Positions 1 through 9,718 are shown, counted from the stretch's first letter. The stretch is DNA of 64,000 bases from Roseovarius aestuarii (GCF_019966515.1 NZ_JAIMIB010000013.1:1-64000); one strand, 5' to 3'. Translations and numbers: made by a program. The notes: generated from the letters alone by a model not told the origin.

Positions 1-894
1 CCGGACACACGTCTGCTTCTGACCAGTGCCAAATTAGTTCAAAAAATGTCTTGCTATGCAGGAGCTATCCACACAGGCCATTCGGCCACTTCCAATTTCC
101 TCTAATCGGTTTCCCAAAACCGGACCTTCATACATCCCGCAGCATTTTTCAGTGACTGAACGGTAAAGACGCAGACTTTGCCGACTTGTGCACATACAGC
201 TATTGCTGACGCAGCATTCGTTCGCCCGCGCAGCACACCCATCGCAGCTTTCTAATCAAGTCACCAAACCGGCCATTGAAAGTCATACGGAGACGCCGCT
301 TCCAAACCACTCCTTCGCTGCAACAGAGATCGACAATCGAGGCGCAGACAAAGCACCAATTCGCAGCATTTGTTTCCGATGGCCGCTTTCGGCTTACCGG
401 GCATTTTGTTCGTCGAACGTTTGGCGATCAGCGATCCTTACTTTATGGTTCCGAAGTAAGTGAATTGGGATTTTTGACCCTTCATCGGTTATTCGTGGTG
501 TTTGTCTGACTCAAGTGTCGCGGTTGCTCCTAAGTCAAATCTTCTGGCGACGGACATGCCAGATGCCACAGTGCGGCATGACTAACCGAGCCTTGATGCA
601 CAGCACGGAAATTTTTGACTAAAAGGAGCCCCTTCAGCGGCGTAAACAGTGAGGCCGCTGCGCCTCAACTTCACTTCTGATTTCCAAGATTAGCGGAAGT
701 AGTCATATTGGTTTTCAATTGGCAGACAGTAGGGTTTAGCTTTCTCGGCGACGTTCCCAACTTAGCGATTTACCGGCAGAGATCCGATGACGCGTATTGA
801 ATGCGCTTCGAGCAACTGAAATCAGCATTATTCCTTTACTCGATACACCTCAGAAATACTGCTAATCTGTCCGAAGTGATGGGGACATTTTAAT
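1..894. other. Intergenic stretch, no convincing gene
   Basis: About 0.9 kb at the window edge with no coding signal that I trust. The longest open frame (188-463, 91 codons) has no ribosome binding site, no domain and a composition like random sequence. The DNA is visibly less GC-rich than the rest of the window. It must hold the promoter of the histidine kinase starting at 895, but no clear -35/-10 pair stands out. A decayed gene or the tail of an element outside the window cannot be excluded. Confidence 0.5.
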
Positions 895-3681
895 TTGAAA
901 AAGTTTTTGAAATTTCGAATTCGCGCATATCTGGTCATGGCTTTTCTTTTGACCTCCGGACTACCGCTTGCGGTATTCTGGCTTTGGCCGCATTCGGCAG
1001 CCCTGCAAAGCCAAATCGACGCGGTGCACGAACGTCATCTGCTGATCGCAAAGAACTTGAGCTCGACGTTGCAGGTTTACCATCGTGATCTGACAACGGC
1101 ATTTGGATCTTTCGCTCCCCAGATTTCCAGGGGGCAAGCGATCGAAGCAAAGGACGTTTTCGAAGCTCTTCACTTTCGGCACATTTGCGTTGCTTCTCCG
1201 GAAACGGGTGACGTCATACACGAGTATTTCGGCACTCAGTATGCCTGCCCGAAATTTATCCCAGAGGACCGGCTGCAGAATTTTTTACGCCTGGCGCCGC
1301 AAGAAGGGATAGGCATTTCGCGCGTGGTAGCGGTAGAAGGCGAGCCACCCCGAATATTCCTGGTAACGCGCGAAAACGGGTTGCTGGTTGTTGGGGCGAT
1401 TCATACGACATACTTTAGAAACCTCCAGGCAGATATCAGTTTCGGCGAGCGGGGCCACGCGGCAATCGTCGACCGATCAGGGCATATTCTCGCCCATCCA
1501 AGCGCGGAATGGACCGATAAGGCGGCTGACCTTTCCAGCATTTCCATAGTCCAGCGGATCATGGCTGGCGAGACTGGTGTCGCCAGATTTTACTCTCCGG
1601 TCATGCAGACCGAGATGATTGCCGGATTTGCGTTTGCTGAAGGAACGGGCTGGGGCGTTATGGTGCCGCAGCCTGTTGACGAGTTGCAGGCGTTTGCCGA
1701 TCATATCAACAAAAACGCGCTCCTGGTATTGATCGCAGGACTGTTGTTTTCGTGGTTGGTGGCGTTGGTTATATCTTCCGGACTTTCCCGCCGCGTTAGA
1801 CATATTGAGCGAGCGGTGGAAGCTGTTGCGGATGGCAAGAGTATCCAACCGGCACTTCTCGGCAAATCGATAGCAAGCATCAGAGAGTTTGAAAATCTGG
1901 AGCAAGGTGTGGCCCGCACTGCTGCTGAAATTGCGGGCGCAAAGGCAGCGGAAGCAAAAAGGTCCGAAGATCTGGCTAATGCCAACGAACGGCTCCGCAA
2001 CGAGATCAGCGAAAAACTCAAGGCCGAATCCGCTTTGGTCGAAAGCGAGAAACGATTCAAAAGCCTGTTCGAAAGCCAACCGATATCAGTCCGTGAAGAG
2101 GATTTTTCGAAAGTCAGGGAGACACTGCATGCTCTTCCAGTGACCAGCGCTTCAGAATTGTCGATGTATTTCAAGAAGCACCCCGAATTTGTTCTGGAGT
2201 GCGCGTCCAGAATTATCGTACGCAACGCCAATCAGAAAGCCCTTGAACTGCACGGATACCCGGACAAATCGGCGTTCACCGCATCGGTTACAAGAAATTT
2301 GAGCACCAGCGCGCAATCAGCGCTGAAAAAGATCTTTCTGGCCGTTTTTAACGGTGAAGGGCTTGTTGAATATGAAAGCAAAGTGGTTCGAAGGAGCGGT
2401 GAGGAACGGACAGTTATGGCCAGATGGTCAGTCGTATCGGGGTGCGAAGAAACCTATGAGCGGATCATTCTCACATCGATTGACATAACTGACTACCTGA
2501 AGGCTGAGGAGCGCCTGCGACAAGCCCAAAAGATGGAAGCAATCGGTCAACTTACTGGGGGTGTCGCGCATGATTTCAACAATTTGCTGGCTGTAATCTT
2601 GGGCAATCAGGAGATGTTGCGGGATCAGGTACAAAGCGATTCCCTGAGTGTTCCAGTTTCAGTCGGCCTGATCGATCGCACGGTCGAAGCGACGAACAGA
2701 GGGGCAGAGCTGACTCAGAACATGTTGGCATATGCTCGCAAGGCGCAGTTGGTCCCCGAAAAGATTGATCTCAACCAGGTCGTGAAGGAAACAGAGAACT
2801 GGGTTGGTCGAACAATCGAAAGCCGGGTCGAAATCGATACCATCCAACAGGACGATCTCTTGCCGACGATGGTCGACAGGGCTTCTGTACAAAGCGCACT
2901 GGTCAATTTGCTCGTAAATGCGCGCGATGGAATTGATGGCTCCGGTCGGGTGGTCGTAGAGACCAGCAACGTTCACATCGGTGTGGCTGGTGCCAAAGAA
3001 CGACACAAGGACATACCACCCGGCCGGTACGTCATGCTGGCCGTAACGGATAATGGCAGCGGTATAGAGCCCGAGATTCTCGATCAAATATTCGATCCAT
3101 TTTTCACGACAAAGACTGTTGGCAAAGGCTCAGGTTTGGGTTTGTCCATGGTGCAAGGATTCGTGAAGCAATCAGGTGGTGTCATCAGGGTCGAGTCGAA
3201 GCCGGGTGTGGGAACGAGCGTCAGAATTTATTTTCCTGCAGCAGAGGATAACCCTCTCAAAAGCAGTGCGCAGGACAAGGACGAGCCCATCTATGTCGCG
3301 AGTGAGCGATCCGGAAAGCGACTTCTTCTGGTGGAAGATCAGGAAGATGTGCTGGCCGTGATGGAAAAGACGCTGGTTGCCGGTGGATTTGAGGTGGTAA
3401 CTGCCACCAGTGGCGATAAGGCTTTTGAGATTCTGTGTGACGACGATCAGTTTGACCTGGTTGTGACTGACATCGTCATGCCCGGGCGGCTTCAAGGTCC
3501 GTCTTTGGCCAGGGAGATTCGTGCTTTGAGGCCTGGAATACTGTTCATATTCGTTTCCGGGTACGCCAGTGAAACGACGGTTCAAGACAAAGACCTGAGA
3601 CCCGATGATGTTCGGCTGATGAAGCCGGTGTCGCGCAAGACGCTGCTTAGAGCGGTCGAGACTGCCATTTCAGATCTGTGA
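895..3681 (+). CDS. Membrane-bound hybrid sensor histidine kinase
   Basis: A 928-aa hybrid kinase. Residues about 12-32 and 274-294 are hydrophobic segments flanking a roughly 240-residue periplasmic sensor region of Cache type. A charged coiled-coil linker (about 345-395) and a PAS-like region (about 395-535) follow. The HisKA box contains AHDFNN with the predicted phospho-acceptor His559. The HATPase has the DNGSGI and GKGSGLGLS boxes, and the C-terminal receiver ends in TDIVMPG with phospho-acceptor Asp859. The start is TTG at 895 with GGGGA about 9 bases upstream; no ATG competes. The ligand is not readable from sequence. No separate response regulator is adjacent, so the signal probably leaves by phosphotransfer from the receiver or by a distant partner. 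It converges on the next kinase with a 33-base gap. Confidence 0.88.
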   Translation: MKKFLKFRIRAYLVMAFLLTSGLPLAVFWLWPHSAALQSQIDAVHERHLLIAKNLSSTLQVYHRDLTTAFGSFAPQISRGQAIEAKDVFEALHFRHICVASPETGDVIHEYFGTQYACPKFIPEDRLQNFLRLAPQEGIGISRVVAVEGEPPRIFLVTRENGLLVVGAIHTTYFRNLQADISFGERGHAAIVDRSGHILAHPSAEWTDKAADLSSISIVQRIMAGETGVARFYSPVMQTEMIAGFAFAEGTGWGVMVPQPVDELQAFADHINKNALLVLIAGLLFSWLVALVISSGLSRRVRHIERAVEAVADGKSIQPALLGKSIASIREFENLEQGVARTAAEIAGAKAAEAKRSEDLANANERLRNEISEKLKAESALVESEKRFKSLFESQPISVREEDFSKVRETLHALPVTSASELSMYFKKHPEFVLECASRIIVRNANQKALELHGYPDKSAFTASVTRNLSTSAQSALKKIFLAVFNGEGLVEYESKVVRRSGEERTVMARWSVVSGCEETYERIILTSIDITDYLKAEERLRQAQKMEAIGQLTGGVAHDFNNLLAVILGNQEMLRDQVQSDSLSVPVSVGLIDRTVEATNRGAELTQNMLAYARKAQLVPEKIDLNQVVKETENWVGRTIESRVEIDTIQQDDLLPTMVDRASVQSALVNLLVNARDGIDGSGRVVVETSNVHIGVAGAKERHKDIPPGRYVMLAVTDNGSGIEPEILDQIFDPFFTTKTVGKGSGLGLSMVQGFVKQSGGVIRVESKPGVGTSVRIYFPAAEDNPLKSSAQDKDEPIYVASERSGKRLLLVEDQEDVLAVMEKTLVAGGFEVVTATSGDKAFEILCDDDQFDLVVTDIVMPGRLQGPSLAREIRALRPGILFIFVSGYASETTVQDKDLRPDDVRLMKPVSRKTLLRAVETAISDL

Positions 3682-3714
3682 TAAGAACCTGCGTAGTTTT
3701 CTGGGCATATGTGC

Positions 3715-5532
3715 TTATCTGAGAGCCTCTTTCATAGCTCTTGCGAGTTGAGCGACTCGGAAGGGTTTGTTCAGCAGCACGCTGTCAGAGCCGAGAAAGC
3801 CGTTTTTCTTTGCGGCTTCAGCCGGATAGCCGGACATGAAGATGACCTTTATCTTCGGATAACCGGCCCTGAGTTCTTCCGCGAACTCCGGGCCGCTCGC
3901 ACCTCCCGGCAATATGACATCCGACAACACGAGTCCGATCTCGTTTCGCCCAATGACAATTTGCCGTGCTTCATTCGCGTCTTCGGCGCAGATGACATTG
4001 TACCCCAGGTTCCTGAGCATCATCTCGGCCAGATTCCGAACTGCCGGATCATCTTCGATCACCAGAATGGTTTCTCCATTCCCGCGCGGCACGGCCTCGT
4101 CTTTGGGCTTTACTGTGCTTTCCGTTTCGGAATACGCCCGCGGCAGGTACAGCTTGACCGTCGTGCCCTTACCCTCTTCGCTGTAAATTGTAGCCTGACC
4201 ACCTGATTGCTGGGCAAAGCCATAAATCATGGAAAGGCCAAGGCCGCTGCCCTTGCCAACCCCTTTCGTTGTGAAGAAAGGTTCAAAAGCGCGTTTGCGT
4301 ACCTCCTCGGACATACCGACCCCGTGGTCCGATACCGAAAGTACCACATAGTCGCCGGCTGTGATCTCAGAGCCATCAATGTTGCTGTCTTCATCCAAAG
4401 TGACATTTGCGCATTCAATTATCAGTTTGCCACCATGTGGCATCGCATCCCGGGCGTTGATGCCCAGATTCAAGAGCGCGGCCTCTACCTGGCCAGGGTC
4501 GGCAAGAGCGCTCCAGGCGCCGTTTCGTGAACCCACCGAAACCACGATAGTTTCCCCAAGCATGCGCTGCAGAACATCGGACATGTCTGAAACAAGTTTG
4601 CGTGTGTCGATCACCTCCGGTCTCAGCGGCTGTTTCCTGGAATAGGCCAGCAGGCGCTGCGTCAGTTCGGCGGCGCGTTGCGAAGCATGGACGATCGCCG
4701 AAGTCATGGGTTTGGCGTCCTCGCCTGATTTCAGTTCCTCCAACAGTTCGGCATTGCCCTGAATCACCGCAAGAAGATTGTTGAAATCATGAGCGATACC
4801 GCCGGTCAGCTGGCCAATTGCCTCCATCTTCTGGGCCTCGGCCAACCGCTTTTCAGAGCGGCGCTTTTCTTCGCTCGCCTCGGTTCTGGTCTCGGCCATC
4901 AGTTTTTCAATCGACTTGTTGCTCTCTTCAAGGTCGAGCTTTGCCACGAATTCCGAGACGAATAGCTGTGCGTGCCGTTGGATGACCTGGAAGAAAATGA
5001 AGAAAAAACTGGCCGCGATGACAGAGAGGCCGATCGCCACTGGATTCGATGCCAGCACCATTCCAACCAGGGCGCCGACAGTAACCGGGCCGGAATAGGA
5101 GACGGCCGCGAGCGGAATGGGATAGAGCGTTATCGCACCGCCACATATCATTCCGGTGATCAACGCGGCTGTGAAAACCTGCGCTCCGCCGTCCACTGAT
5201 GGCAGCACGAACATGCTCGGATAGACCCAAATCAGGCCGAACATGACCGAGCTGCGAACGACCTTGAGTATGGCGCGTCGGCTGACGGTCTCAGGCGCCG
5301 CCTTTCGGCGTTGGCGCAGGCTCTGAAGCAGCGTTCGTACCGAGACAAACCCAATCACCAAGGTCCAGATTGCGATCCCGAGAGTGAAATGCGCGGTGAT
5401 GTAAAGCACCAATATCAATGCGGCAGCATTCACCAGGTTCACAATCATCAGCGCGGGCATCAATCGAGATAACGCATAAACCTGTTGCGCCCGGATGCGA
5501 GCGGGAATTCCAGAATGCTGAAAATTTGTCAA
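3715..5532 (-). CDS. Hybrid sensor histidine kinase with polytopic N-terminus
   Basis: A 605-aa hybrid kinase. Residues about 25-190 form several hydrophobic segments (likely six) with little periplasmic sequence, so sensing is probably intramembrane or cytoplasmic. A charged linker (about 200-235) leads to a HisKA domain with AHDFNN, where His248 is the predicted phospho-acceptor. An HATPase follows (DHGVGM, then GKGSGLGLS) and a C-terminal receiver with VLSDVILPGG. The start is TTG, with AAGGA about 11 bases upstream; the next Met (residue 25) would cut into the first membrane segment. The kinase core is strikingly like that of the convergent neighbour at 895-3681, sharing the MEAIGQLTGG box, although the sensor parts are unrelated. 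The signal is unknown. Confidence 0.87.
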   Translation of the reverse strand: MTNFQHSGIPARIRAQQVYALSRLMPALMIVNLVNAAALILVLYITAHFTLGIAIWTLVIGFVSVRTLLQSLRQRRKAAPETVSRRAILKVVRSSVMFGLIWVYPSMFVLPSVDGGAQVFTAALITGMICGGAITLYPIPLAAVSYSGPVTVGALVGMVLASNPVAIGLSVIAASFFFIFFQVIQRHAQLFVSEFVAKLDLEESNKSIEKLMAETRTEASEEKRRSEKRLAEAQKMEAIGQLTGGIAHDFNNLLAVIQGNAELLEELKSGEDAKPMTSAIVHASQRAAELTQRLLAYSRKQPLRPEVIDTRKLVSDMSDVLQRMLGETIVVSVGSRNGAWSALADPGQVEAALLNLGINARDAMPHGGKLIIECANVTLDEDSNIDGSEITAGDYVVLSVSDHGVGMSEEVRKRAFEPFFTTKGVGKGSGLGLSMIYGFAQQSGGQATIYSEEGKGTTVKLYLPRAYSETESTVKPKDEAVPRGNGETILVIEDDPAVRNLAEMMLRNLGYNVICAEDANEARQIVIGRNEIGLVLSDVILPGGASGPEFAEELRAGYPKIKVIFMSGYPAEAAKKNGFLGSDSVLLNKPFRVAQLARAMKEALR

Positions 5533-5977
5533 AGACCAGTCGTTCCTTGTCTAAAATGCGTACCCTGTTTTACCCAACTATGATTGAGTCACCTAGTCGC
5601 AATCACTGCGAATTGTTATCTTCACAATAACGGTTCTGTCGCGAATTTTGTTATCAGACCCAGATAGGCTAATCGTTCTACGATGATGTTGCCGCGCCAT
5701 GCACCATTTCCGTTCATGCTGAACTAGATGTCAGCGTCCTTACACTGCTTGATCTGATTGGCATGCCGATCAAACTAAATTGCAAGTTCAATGATCGCTC
5801 TGTCACCCTTCAAAAAAGCTAACGCAACTTTCAATCCGGACCATTCTATTGGGGTTGCTCAGCTCATCATATTCAGACATTCGGACTTTTCGTAGCATTG
5901 GTCAGAATGGACTCGAAGCAGCCACTCGACCCGCGCCGGATTTCCCTCCACAATGCCGAAAAAACAGGAATCACACC
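5533..5977. other. Divergent intergenic region
   Basis: This 445-base stretch separates the divergent kinase and saccharopine dehydrogenase genes and should hold both promoters. An open frame extends the downstream gene up to 5849, but it lacks a ribosome binding site and similarity to the family N-terminus, so I treat it as untranslated. I saw no clear operator or RNA element. Confidence 0.45.
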
Positions 5978-7033
5978 ATGACTCATCTCTGGGTTCGCGC
6001 CGAACAGCGACCGAACGAAGAACGCGTTGGGCTGACGGCCGAAGGGGCTACCGCTCTGATTGCAGCGGGGCTTAAGGTTACCGTCGAAGAAAGTCATGGT
6101 CGCGCGCTTCCGATTGGCGGCTACCGCGACGCGGGCTGCAACATCGCACCGGAAAACAGCTGGCCCGACGCGCCCGCTGACGCGATCATCTTTGGCCTCA
6201 AGGAACTGCCCGAAGACGGCACGCCCCTGCCGCACAGGCACATCATGTTCGGTCATGCCTTCAAGGGTCAGCACTCAGGCCGTGCCCTGCTGGAGCGGTT
6301 CAAGGCCGGTGGCGGGACGCTTTATGATCTGGAATATCTGGTAGATGACGGCGGTCGCCGCGTGGCCGCCTTTGGCTATTGGGCGGGTTATGCGGGGGCG
6401 GCGGTGTCCCTCAAATGCTGGGCTGCACAACAGCGCAGCGCCCCCTGCCCGCCGGTTACCACCTACCCCGGCAAAGACGCGCTTCTAAAGGAGCTCTCCA
6501 ACGACCTCGACGGCACTGGTAAGCCTCGCCCCTCGGCCATCGTTATCGGCGCCCTCGGTCGCGTGGGCACCGGCGCGTCGGACCTTTGCACCGCGATGGG
6601 CATCACGCCGACCCGCTGGGACATGGACGAGACCGCCCACGGCGGCCCGTTCCCGGAAATCCTGCAGCATGATCTTTTCATCAACTGCATCTTCGCCCGA
6701 CCGAGCACGCCGGTTTTCGTGCCTAAATCCGCATTAAGCACCCCCCGCAACCTCAGCGTCATCGGTGATGTCGCCTGCGACCCCGACAGCGATTACAATC
6801 CGGTTCCGGTATATGATGCCGCTACCACCTGGGACACGCCTGCCATCCGCGTCCATGAGACGCCGCCACTCGATGTGATGGCAATCGACAACCTGCCCTC
6901 GCTCCTGCCGGTCGAATCCTCCGAGGACTACGCGGCACAGCTTCTGCCTTCGCTAATGACCCTCGGGGACCTCGACACAGGCGTCTGGAGGTGCGCGTTC
7001 AAGATATTCCAGGACCACATCAAAGATATCTGA
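5978..7033 (+). CDS. Saccharopine dehydrogenase, NAD+, L-lysine-forming type
   Basis: A 351-aa LYS1-type enzyme interconverting saccharopine with lysine plus 2-oxoglutarate. The N-terminal AlaDH/PNT-like half carries GLKELP with Lys75 and FGHAFKGQ with His93, matching the Lys and His that serve acid-base catalysis in the yeast enzyme (established for the family). The second half has the nucleotide-binding loop GALGRVG. The start is ATG 5978, with AGGA 7-8 bases upstream; the frame stays open to 5849 without support. It lies 83 bases upstream of the glutamate-forming partner, so the two genes probably form one operon. In bacteria lacking fungal lysine biosynthesis this pair most likely works in lysine degradation, an inference. 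Confidence 0.87.
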   Translation: MTHLWVRAEQRPNEERVGLTAEGATALIAAGLKVTVEESHGRALPIGGYRDAGCNIAPENSWPDAPADAIIFGLKELPEDGTPLPHRHIMFGHAFKGQHSGRALLERFKAGGGTLYDLEYLVDDGGRRVAAFGYWAGYAGAAVSLKCWAAQQRSAPCPPVTTYPGKDALLKELSNDLDGTGKPRPSAIVIGALGRVGTGASDLCTAMGITPTRWDMDETAHGGPFPEILQHDLFINCIFARPSTPVFVPKSALSTPRNLSVIGDVACDPDSDYNPVPVYDAATTWDTPAIRVHETPPLDVMAIDNLPSLLPVESSEDYAAQLLPSLMTLGDLDTGVWRCAFKIFQDHIKDI

Positions 7034-7116
7034 GCCGAGAACGGTTTCCCTCTGGCGACCCTTTGCGATAGGGATAACCGGTAACAAATATCACCGGACG
7101 ACTGAGGGACACGAAC

Positions 7117-8256
7117 ATGACAATCCACTGGTGCGGCACCGGCCTTTCGGCCATCCCCGGGTTACGCAGGCTGATCGAGGCGGGCCATGAGGTCACGGTC
7201 TGGAACCGCACTCTCGACAAGGCCGAGAACGCGGTGGGCGACCTGACCAGACGGATCATGGTGTTTGACGCTGATGCGCTGGCAGCGGAGGTTCAGGAAG
7301 GCGATATCGTCGTCTCGATGCTGCCCGGTGACTGGCACGTGCCACTGGCCGAGATGTGCATCAACAAAGGTGCGCATTTCGTCTCGTCTTCCTATATCGC
7401 GCCCGAAATGCGCGAGTTGCACGCCAAGGCGCTTTTGCGCGGCGTGTCGTGCGTTAACGAGGTCGGGCTGGACCCGGGCATCGACCATCTGATGGCGCAT
7501 CATCTGCTTGCCGATTATCGCGCCTCGGACGCCTTTGAAGCCGAAAATGACCTCAGCTTTATTTCCTATTGTGGCGGCATCCCGAAACATCCCAACCCGT
7601 TCCGCTACAAATTCAGCTGGTCGCCATTGGGTGTCCTGAAGGCGCTGCGCTCACCGTCAAAGTCGATCCGCAACTATACCGAGTTGAACGTCGCCCGCCC
7701 TTGGGACGCGATCAGCAGCTACATGGCGCCCCTGCCTACACCCGAAACATTCGAGGTTTATCCCAATCGCGACAGCCTGCCCTTCATGGAAGATTACCAG
7801 TTTGAACCCCACTGGCGGGTCAAGGAATTCGTTCGTGGCACCTTGCGCCTGAACGGATGGAGCGAAGCCTGGAAAGACGTTTTTGCCGAAATCGAAACGC
7901 TTGACGGCGCCACCGGTGACGCCCGCCTGAAAGAGATGTCTGATCAGTTCTGGGCCGAGAATGCCTATGACGAGGGCGAACCTGACCGCGTGGTGCTCTG
8001 CGTGGCGCTCAAGGCCGAGCGCGAAGGCTTGCCCGTCTGGCACAAGACCTTCGTCATGGATGCCTGGGGCGATACCCGTGGCACCGCGATGGCGCGGCTG
8101 GTCTCGGTGCCCGTCGCACTGGCCATCGAGGCGGTGATGAATCGCGAAATCCCCGCCGGTGTCAGCCCTGCCCCGCATGATCCCAAGCTGGTCGGCCGTT
8201 TCCTCGGAGAGATCGACAAGCTGGCGCAGCATCTGCAGGTGGTGGATCACCTCTGA
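7117..8256 (+). CDS. Saccharopine dehydrogenase/reductase, glutamate-forming type
   Basis: A 379-aa LYS9-like oxidoreductase. It starts with a Rossmann fold (WCGTGLSAIPGL, residues about 4-15, then VTVWNRT), continues with VSMLPGDWHVPLAEMC and the strongly family-like NEVGLDPGIDHLMAH, and ends in a catalytic/dimerisation domain. Together with the upstream gene it would carry out both saccharopine steps: lysine plus 2-oxoglutarate to saccharopine, then to glutamate plus 2-aminoadipate semialdehyde. The two activities sit on separate proteins, unlike the fused plant and animal LKR/SDH. The Rossmann loop is not a canonical GxGxxG (GTGLSAIPG). No semialdehyde dehydrogenase is adjacent. Confidence 0.85.
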   Translation: MTIHWCGTGLSAIPGLRRLIEAGHEVTVWNRTLDKAENAVGDLTRRIMVFDADALAAEVQEGDIVVSMLPGDWHVPLAEMCINKGAHFVSSSYIAPEMRELHAKALLRGVSCVNEVGLDPGIDHLMAHHLLADYRASDAFEAENDLSFISYCGGIPKHPNPFRYKFSWSPLGVLKALRSPSKSIRNYTELNVARPWDAISSYMAPLPTPETFEVYPNRDSLPFMEDYQFEPHWRVKEFVRGTLRLNGWSEAWKDVFAEIETLDGATGDARLKEMSDQFWAENAYDEGEPDRVVLCVALKAEREGLPVWHKTFVMDAWGDTRGTAMARLVSVPVALAIEAVMNREIPAGVSPAPHDPKLVGRFLGEIDKLAQHLQVVDHL

Positions 8257-8368
8257 CCGGCGCCCTGATCATCGGCGAAATCCGACCCGGGAATTCGAAT
8301 TGAATTGCCACCCCAGAGACTTTATCCAGCTTCCAACTCGCCAGCGAACAGCAATGCCGGGATCATAA

Positions 8369-9646
8369 ATGTCCAATAAAAAGCAATCATGCATCCTGCA
8401 CTTTGGCACCGCCAAGACCGGCACGACGGCGCTTCAATTCGGTCTGGCGAATTATGATGATGGCGAGACCACTTTTGCCAGGCTACCGATTGCCCCCGAC
8501 AACCCAAACCAGAGCGAACCCCTTGTTCTGGCTGGTTTCGGTGAGGCCGATATTCAACAATGCATCGACGATTATCCCAACTGGATGGCCAGCGGCGACA
8601 AGCTGCGCTGGCCAAACTCGGTCCCGATGAAGTTCATGCTGCGCACGAAACGCCCGCCCGATGTGCAGATATACAAAACCGCCCTGACCAAGAGCATTAC
8701 AAGCATGCCCCATCGCAGGCTGATCTACTCGGGCGAGGCGCTTTTCGGCAACCCCCGTTGCGCCGGCGGGCTGATCGGCCAGTTCCGGGAGCATTTCGAC
8801 CGGATTGACGCGGTCTGCTATCTGCGCACCTGCGCCGGGGCCTTCCTGTCGAGATTCAAGCAACGCCTGACGGCCGCCGATCCGGTGATGTTCTACTCGG
8901 ACGGGATGAGCCAGGACCTGAACGAGTTAATTTACCGGGATGCCTTTTACCTCAAACAGTGGAAAGAGGCTCTGGCGGATGAAAATCTCCACCTCGCCAT
9001 ATATTCCACTAAAGCACTGAAAAACGGTGATATTATCGACGATTTCTGCGACCGGATGAGCCTTGACGCCAGCCGCGTGCGCCGGATCAGAACCAATGTC
9101 AGCTTCGGGGCCGAAGCCACGGCCGTGCTGGCGACAATTTCATATTTCGGGGATGTGCCGGCGGACAATACTTATTTCGAGAGAAACAAGCGTTATTTCA
9201 ATGTGTTAATGTCTCAATTCGGTACGGGAAAACTGTCACTTTCGGATGCGTTTGCCGACCGGTTGCACGATGCGAACAAGGATGCGCTGGACTGGATAGA
9301 CCAGCAATGCGGGCAGGAATTTACCCGCGCCTACAGCAAAGGCACCCATGTTCTCGACAAGCATGAAGATCTGCTGGACATATGCCACGGCCTGATCCCG
9401 GAACTGACCGAATTTCTGGTCGCCCGCGCGGGCAGGAAGTTCAGGAAATTACCGCGCGATATCAAACGCTTCGGTGAGCATATGAGCCGAATTCTGAGCG
9501 AACCGGACCCGTTTCCGACCCGCCAGTTGCCGGATGATTTCAACGGCGCGCAGTACCTGGCGCTCAATCCCGATCTGGCGCGCGCGCAAGCAGATCCCGA
9601 GCAGCATTTTCTGCATCACGGATGCTTCGAGGGCAGGTTTTACTGA
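8369..9646 (+). CDS. Sulfotransferase-like protein with C-terminal NPDL/EGR motif
   Basis: A 425-aa soluble protein. Residues 9-26 (LHFGTAKTGTTALQ) look like the 5'-phosphosulfate-binding loop of PAPS-dependent sulfotransferases, and LIYSGEALF fits the later strand-loop of that fold. Residues about 387-425 carry a separate module (YLALNPDLA, then HFLHHGCFEGR). I recognise this short repeat from the ends of many bacterial glycosyltransferases and surface-carbohydrate proteins, so a role in modifying an exported or surface glycan is likely. No substrate can be named. The gene stands alone, 112 bases after the saccharopine genes. Sulfotransfer is a motif-level inference. Confidence 0.6.
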   Translation: MSNKKQSCILHFGTAKTGTTALQFGLANYDDGETTFARLPIAPDNPNQSEPLVLAGFGEADIQQCIDDYPNWMASGDKLRWPNSVPMKFMLRTKRPPDVQIYKTALTKSITSMPHRRLIYSGEALFGNPRCAGGLIGQFREHFDRIDAVCYLRTCAGAFLSRFKQRLTAADPVMFYSDGMSQDLNELIYRDAFYLKQWKEALADENLHLAIYSTKALKNGDIIDDFCDRMSLDASRVRRIRTNVSFGAEATAVLATISYFGDVPADNTYFERNKRYFNVLMSQFGTGKLSLSDAFADRLHDANKDALDWIDQQCGQEFTRAYSKGTHVLDKHEDLLDICHGLIPELTEFLVARAGRKFRKLPRDIKRFGEHMSRILSEPDPFPTRQLPDDFNGAQYLALNPDLARAQADPEQHFLHHGCFEGRFY

Positions 9647-9680
9647 TCCGTTTTATCCGCCGCGCGCTGATGCAGAGTTA

Positions 9681-9718
9681 TGTACGACATGTACGTCCTG
9701 TACGCGGGTTACGTACGT
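9681..9718. repeat. Three 9-base TGTACG tandem units plus TACGTACGT
   Basis: TGTACG occurs at 9681, 9690 and 9699, an exact 9-base period, and is followed by the palindrome TACGTACGT at 9710-9718. It lies in the 266-base gap after the sulfotransferase-like gene and 190-230 bases before a small membrane ORF. An ORF read from 9680 would give MYDMYVLYAGYV with no convincing ribosome binding site. It could be operator-like repeats or simple sequence. Confidence 0.5.

Noticed and set aside
188..463. Possible 91-aa gene in the first kilobase
   Set aside because: No ribosome binding site, no domain, random-like composition.
2164..4161. Possible third regulatory gene at the junction of the two kinases
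   Set aside because: All frames here are shadows of the kinases; the 33-base gap has room for no gene.
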